From positions 744,001-808,000 of the forward strand of contig CAWKCE010000003.1 in the NCBI GenBank assembly GCA_963848085.1: a stretch of DNA of 64,000 nt. Reading direction: 5' to 3'. The translations under genes and the position numbers were made by a program. Source of the DNA: CAWKCE01 sp032127035. GTDB taxonomy: Bacteria; Actinomycetota; Actinomycetes; JAHEKZ01. Positions 60,320 through 64,000 of the stretch are shown here, in pieces. The stretch's first letter is position 1; each line of letters begins with the position of its first letter. The notes under the pieces were generated by a model. It had not been told where the DNA came from, searched no databases, and saw only the letters and a program-made list of their open reading frames with translations.

Positions 60320-61162
60320 GTGCTGACCGCCGCCACCCTGCGCGTCCTGACCGAGGAGGACAGGGCAGACCTTCTTGCCCTCGTCGCCCGGGACCCGGTC
60401 GCCAACGTGTTCGTCGCGGCTCGGCTCCACGCCTCCGCCAACCAGCCGTGGCGGACCGCGGGTGAGCTGTGGGGCCACCAGTCGGGGGACGGACTGGACG
60501 GGGCCTGCTACTCCGGCGCCAACCTGGTGCCGGTCGAGGCCTCGCCCACCGCGCTGGCCGTGTTTGCCGAACGAGCTCGCCGGCAGGGCCGCCGGTGCTC
60601 GTCGATCGTCGGTCCGCGCGAGATGGTAGGGACCCTGTGGGACGCGCTCGAGCCCAGCTGGGGCCCGGCGCGCGAGGTGCGGGACGACCAGCCGCTGCTG
60701 GCCATCACCCGTCCTCCGGACGTGGCTCCGGATCCGCACGTGCGGCCGGTCGAGATGGCTGAGCTCGACCTCCTGCTGCCCGCCTGCGTGGCGATGTTCA
60801 CCGAGGAGGTGGGGGTCTCGCCCAACGGTGCCGACGGTGGCGCCGTCTACCGGGCCCGTGTTGTAGAGCTCATCCGCTCGGGCCGGGCGTTCGCCCGCTT
60901 TGACGGTGACCAGGTGGTGTTCAAGGCCGAGATCGGTGCGGTCTCCCCTCAGGTGTGCCAGGTGCAAGGCGTGTGGGTGCACCCCGAGCTGCGCGGGAAG
61001 GGGCTGTCGGTGTCGGGCATGGCCGCGGTCACCGACTCCGCCCAGCGATCCTTCGCGCCGACGGTCAGCCTCTACGTCAACGCGTGGAACGTGGCAGCCC
61101 GCCGCTCGTACGAGCGGGTCGGGTTCGACCAGGTCGGCTGCTTCTCCACGGTCCTGTTCTAG
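60320..61162 (+). CDS. GNAT acetyltransferase with DUF4081 N-terminal domain
   Basis: A 280-residue protein. The N-terminal half (1-130, LRVLTEEDRADLLALVARDP, FVAARLH) matches the DUF4081 domain often joined to GNAT in actinobacteria. The C-terminal half is a GNAT fold with VQGVWVHPELRGKGLSVSGM (acetyl-CoA binding loop) and YVNAWNVAARRSYERVGF. Substrate unknown. It sits after ispG, a usual place for this gene, and converges on a second GNAT gene. Confidence 0.86.
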   Translation: MLTAATLRVLTEEDRADLLALVARDPVANVFVAARLHASANQPWRTAGELWGHQSGDGLDGACYSGANLVPVEASPTALAVFAERARRQGRRCSSIVGPREMVGTLWDALEPSWGPAREVRDDQPLLAITRPPDVAPDPHVRPVEMAELDLLLPACVAMFTEEVGVSPNGADGGAVYRARVVELIRSGRAFARFDGDQVVFKAEIGAVSPQVCQVQGVWVHPELRGKGLSVSGMAAVTDSAQRSFAPTVSLYVNAWNVAARRSYERVGFDQVGCFSTVLF

Positions 61163-61190
61163 CTGGCTCTCCGGCCGGAGGGGCGCCGTG

Positions 61191-61688
61191 TCATCGGTAG
61201 GTGACAGTGGCGAACGGCCATTCGTCCCGCAGCCACGTGGCAATGATCGTCGCCACGTCGGCATCGAGGGATGCGTGTGACTCCCGCACCCAGGAGCGGA
61301 TGTCCGCGTCGACCGCAGGGTCGGTACTCGGGTAGATGTAGACGCACCCGATGACCTCCCCGCCCGGCGCGTCGAGGACGGTGTAGGTGAACCCCAGACG
61401 CTGCTCGAAGTGCCTGGCGTGGCGTTCCAGGTCGGCGAGGTTCTGGTCGGGGGTCATCGGGTGCGGCCAGATCTTCTGCTCGAAGCCCGGGGTGGCGTGG
61501 ATGTGCTCCATCGAGGACGTCCACGCCTCGTAGTCGGCGTCGTTGTGCTGGGGGCCGAGTGGCTCGAGCCACACGTCGGGTCGGAGGGGCGCGACCGGGG
61601 GCTGGAACCCCGGGGGAACGAACGGGCGGCCGTGCGCCGGACGCGGATCCTCCGCGTCGTCGATATCGGGTGTCTCGCCGCTTCCCAC
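61191..61688 (-). CDS. GNAT-fold N-acetyltransferase
   Basis: A protein of about 165 residues with weak GNAT features: VWLEPLGPQHNDADYEAW, TYTVLDAPGGEVIGCVYIYP (central strand) and SWVRESHASLDADVATIIAT then WLRDEWPF. The acetyl-CoA loop is not typical, so catalytic activity is uncertain. GTG 61688 is the preferred start because the sequence further upstream (to 61796) runs through the proS start region and is unlike protein; no ribosome binding site is visible. Divergent from proS. Confidence 0.72.
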   Translation of the reverse strand: MGSGETPDIDDAEDPRPAHGRPFVPPGFQPPVAPLRPDVWLEPLGPQHNDADYEAWTSSMEHIHATPGFEQKIWPHPMTPDQNLADLERHARHFEQRLGFTYTVLDAPGGEVIGCVYIYPSTDPAVDADIRSWVRESHASLDADVATIIATWLRDEWPFATVTYR

Positions 61689-61764
61689 GGATGGGAGAGT
61701 AGTGCCGCGCCGCCGCGGACCGTCGGGCCGGCCGGACAGGTTGCGACATGACGAGGAGATGACC

Positions 61765-63528
61765 GTGCTGCGGATGTCGACGTTGTTCCTGCGCACGCTG
61801 CGCGAGGACCCGGTGGACGCCGAGGTCCCGAGCCATCGGCTGCTGGTGCGGGCGGGCTACGTCCGGCGGGCGGCGCCGGGGATCTACACCTGGCTTCCGC
61901 TGGGCTTCGAGGTCCTGCGCAACATCGAGCGCATCGTGCGCGAGGAGATGAACGCCATCGGCGCGCAGGAGGTGCATTTCCCGGCGCTGCTCCCGCGCGA
62001 ACCGTACGAGGCGAGCAACCGGTGGACCGAGTACGGGGACAACATCTTCCGCCTGCAGGACCGCAAGGGCGGCGACTACCTGCTGGGTCCGACCCACGAG
62101 GAGATGTTCACCCTCTTGGTGAAGGACCTGTACTCCTCGTACAAGGACCTTCCGGTGTGGCTCTACCAGATCCAGACCAAGTACCGGGATGAGCCGCGGC
62201 CCCGCGCCGGAATCCTGCGTGGGCGTGAGTTCGTGATGAAGGACTCCTACTCGTTCGACCTCACCGACGAGGGCTTCGCCGAGTCCTATCGCGCCCACCG
62301 GGACGCGTACGTTCGGATCTTCGACCGGTTCGGCCTGGACTACGTCGTCGTCGCCGCGATGTCCGGCGCGATGGGCGGATCGGCCAGCGAGGAGTTCCTG
62401 GCGACTGCGCCTAACGGCGAGGACACCTACGTGCGCTGTACGACGTGCGACTACGCGGCGAACGTGGAGGCCGTCCGCGTCCGCGTCCCGGACCCGGCGC
62501 CGTTCGACGGGCAGCCGGCCGCCCACGTCGAGAGCACTCCGGACACGCCGACCATCGACACCCTGGTCGCGCACCTGAACCAGACGCGTCCGCGGGGCGA
62601 CCGGCCGTGGGAAGCCGGGGACACGCTGAAGAACGTGGTCGTGATGCTGTCCCAGCCGGACGGCAGCCGGGAGCCGCTGGCCGTCGGCGTGCCGGGGGAC
62701 CGGGACGTGGACGAGAAGCGCCTGCAGGCGCAGGTCGAACCGGCAGAGCTGACTGCGTTCACCGAGGCCGACTTCGCCGCTCGACCGGCCCTGCGCAAGG
62801 GCTACATCGGCCCGGGCGCCTTGGGCGAGAACAACGCGTCCGGGATCCGGTTCCTGGTGGACCCGCGGGTGGCGGCCGGTACCCGCTGGGTCACCGGCGC
62901 CGACCAGGACGGGCACCACGTGCTGGACCTCGTCGTCGGCCGCGACTTCACACCGGACGGCACCATCGAGGCTGCCGACGTCCGCGACGGAGACGCCTGC
63001 CCCGTGGACGGCGGCGCGTTGGAGACGGCGCGCGGCATCGAGATGGGCCACATCTTCCAGCTGGGGCGACGGTTCGCCGAGGCGCTCGACCTCAAGGTCC
63101 TCGACGAGAACGGCAAGCTGGTCACCGTGACGATGGGCTCGTACGGCGTCGGGATCTCGCGCGCGGTGGCTGCGATCGTGGAGAACTCCCACGACGAGCT
63201 GGGCATCGTGTGGCCGCGAGAGGTGGCTCCGGCCGACGTGCACATCGTCGCGACCGGCAAGGACTCGGCCGTCTTCGAGGTCGCCGACCGGTTGGCCGCG
63301 GACCTGGACCGCGACGGGGTCCGGGTGCTGTACGACGACCGGCCCAAGGTCTCGCCGGGCGTGAAGTTCAAAGACGCCGAGCTGATCGGCGTGCCGACCA
63401 TCGTGGTGGTGGGCAGGGGCCTCCAGGACGGTGTGGTCGAGGTCCGGGACCGCGCGACCGGGGCGCGCGAGAGCGTCGACGTCGCCACCGCCGCGGCTCA
63501 CGTCGCGGGCGTCGTGCGCGACATGTGA
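61765..63528 (+). CDS. proS: prolyl-tRNA synthetase
   Basis: Charges tRNA-Pro. The 587-residue bacterial-type enzyme has class II motif 1 region (APGIYTWLPLG, VREEMNAIGAQEVHFPALLP), motif 2 (YRDEPRPRAGILRGREFVMK), an inserted YbaK-like editing domain (about 230-385) and motif 3 (GSYGVGISRAVAAIVE), then the anticodon-binding domain. GTG 61765 is chosen because GAGGAG (61753-61758) sits 6 nt before it; the ATG at 61759 touches that site. TGATG overlap with the next gene. Confidence 0.95.
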   Translation: MLRMSTLFLRTLREDPVDAEVPSHRLLVRAGYVRRAAPGIYTWLPLGFEVLRNIERIVREEMNAIGAQEVHFPALLPREPYEASNRWTEYGDNIFRLQDRKGGDYLLGPTHEEMFTLLVKDLYSSYKDLPVWLYQIQTKYRDEPRPRAGILRGREFVMKDSYSFDLTDEGFAESYRAHRDAYVRIFDRFGLDYVVVAAMSGAMGGSASEEFLATAPNGEDTYVRCTTCDYAANVEAVRVRVPDPAPFDGQPAAHVESTPDTPTIDTLVAHLNQTRPRGDRPWEAGDTLKNVVVMLSQPDGSREPLAVGVPGDRDVDEKRLQAQVEPAELTAFTEADFAARPALRKGYIGPGALGENNASGIRFLVDPRVAAGTRWVTGADQDGHHVLDLVVGRDFTPDGTIEAADVRDGDACPVDGGALETARGIEMGHIFQLGRRFAEALDLKVLDENGKLVTVTMGSYGVGISRAVAAIVENSHDELGIVWPREVAPADVHIVATGKDSAVFEVADRLAADLDRDGVRVLYDDRPKVSPGVKFKDAELIGVPTIVVVGRGLQDGVVEVRDRATGARESVDVATAAAHVAGVVRDM

Positions 63529-64000
63529 TGTCTGACTCGGTAGCGGCGGTCGTCTTCGACTGGGGTGGAACGCTCACGCCGTGGCACACGATCGACCTGC
63601 GGGAGCAGTGGCGTGCCTACGGTGCGGCGTACGACCCGGCGCGCGCCGACGAGCTGGCGGTCCTGCTGCTGGCGGCCGAGGACGCGTGCTGGCGGGCGGG
63701 CCGCCAGCACCAGCGGTCGGCCACCTTGGACCAGGTCTTCCGTGGGGTCGGCATCGAGCCCGAGGGAGACCGGCACGCGGCGGCGCTGGCGGCGTACCAC
63801 GCGTTCTGGGAGCCGCACACGTTCGCCCAGGCAGATGCCGGCGCCACGATGGCCGGTCTGCGCGAGCGCGGGGTGCGCGTGGGAGTGCTGTCGAACACGC
63901 TCTGGACACGTGAGCACCACGAGTCGGTGTTCGCCCGCGACGGGCTGCTCGGTCTGATCGACGGCGCGGTGTACTCCAGCGAGATCCCCTTCACCAAGCC
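63528..64000 (+). CDS. HAD-family hydrolase, 5' end only
   Basis: The first 157 codons of a gene that runs off the window. Motif I is VVFDWGGTLTPW, with the nucleophile Asp and the second position Trp-Gly-Gly; motif II is VGVLSNTLW; the Lys of motif III is probably in SSEIPFTK at the very end. The cap between them is alpha-helical (AWRAGRQHQRSATLDQVF-like). The ATG overlaps the proS stop codon. Substrate is unknown; phosphatases of this type act on small phosphorylated metabolites. Confidence 0.85.
   Translation, partial: MSDSVAAVVFDWGGTLTPWHTIDLREQWRAYGAAYDPARADELAVLLLAAEDACWRAGRQHQRSATLDQVFRGVGIEPEGDRHAAALAAYHAFWEPHTFAQADAGATMAGLRERGVRVGVLSNTLWTREHHESVFARDGLLGLIDGAVYSSEIPFTK

Overview
The window is a high-GC chromosomal segment from an actinobacterium (Actinomycetota). 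The evidence is the GC-rich third codon positions, the frequent GTG and TTG starts, an FtsY with an N-terminal membrane anchor, the actinobacterial DUF2469 and DUF5317 families, a WhiG/FliA-type sigma factor, and Ala/Glu/Lys-rich tails on ribosomal proteins S16 and S2. Genus cannot be fixed from the sequence alone. I saw no rRNA, tRNA, insertion sequence, CRISPR array or integrative element; the XerC recombinase is a housekeeping copy.

The left third (1-22.7 kb) is a conserved housekeeping block. It holds ftsY, a convergent glutaredoxin-thioredoxin reductase fusion gene, ffh, rpsP-khpA-rimM-trmD, rplS, two overlapping type I signal peptidases, a Nudix hydrolase, rnhB, a DUF2469 gene, yraN, comM-like, dprA, xerC, whiG, an M23 peptidase-like gene on the opposite strand, rpsB-tsf, pyrH, frr, cdsA, a TetR gene, rlmN and a small potassium-channel-like gene. 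The right end (56.6-64 kb) resumes it with dxr, a site-2 protease, ispG, two GNAT genes, proS and the start of a HAD hydrolase.

Between rlmN and dxr lies about 34 kb of accessory genes that reads mainly as an amine and polyamine catabolic island. It carries a polyamine-type ABC transporter (Tat/lipoprotein binding protein, ATPase, two permeases), an arginase-family ureohydrolase, a class III diamine aminotransferase coupled to an Lrp regulator, two FAD amine oxidoreductases, two aminoaldehyde-type dehydrogenases, a GABA-type aminotransferase, a methylmalonate/malonate-semialdehyde dehydrogenase, a type III CoA-transferase and a glutaryl-CoA dehydrogenase. Together they could carry C3, C4 and C5 diamine skeletons to acetyl-CoA, succinate and crotonyl-CoA. 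A GntR/FCD regulator sits between the CoA-transferase and glutaryl-CoA dehydrogenase genes, and near-identical ATTGGATnCAAT palindromes overlap the promoters of both. A glycosyltransferase, a maltokinase/glucosamine-kinase-like gene and a SIS-domain gene form an overlapping trio inside the island with no obvious role in amine breakdown.

The most unusual stretch is 46.0-47.3 kb. It has a tandem family of very short genes (33-50 residues, plus one frameshifted copy) encoding hydrophobic peptides that share a G-A-G-x-K-W ending. Three of them are preceded at about 104-115 nt by a recurring GTAGTCA/GTTCAC element. The array ends in a strong terminator and is followed by a membrane GGDEF-EAL protein. 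I do not recognise this family; its layout suggests small membrane peptides, secreted signals or toxins.

Regulation visible in the sequence includes about nine genes with a -10-like box 6-9 nt before the start codon and no ribosome binding site (probably leaderless), a matched promoter block before rpsP and rplS, a TetR/MMPL divergent promoter with a palindromic operator, a hairpin that hides the ribosome binding site of the CoA-transferase gene, and four copies of a TCGAGTGCACAC repeat before dxr.
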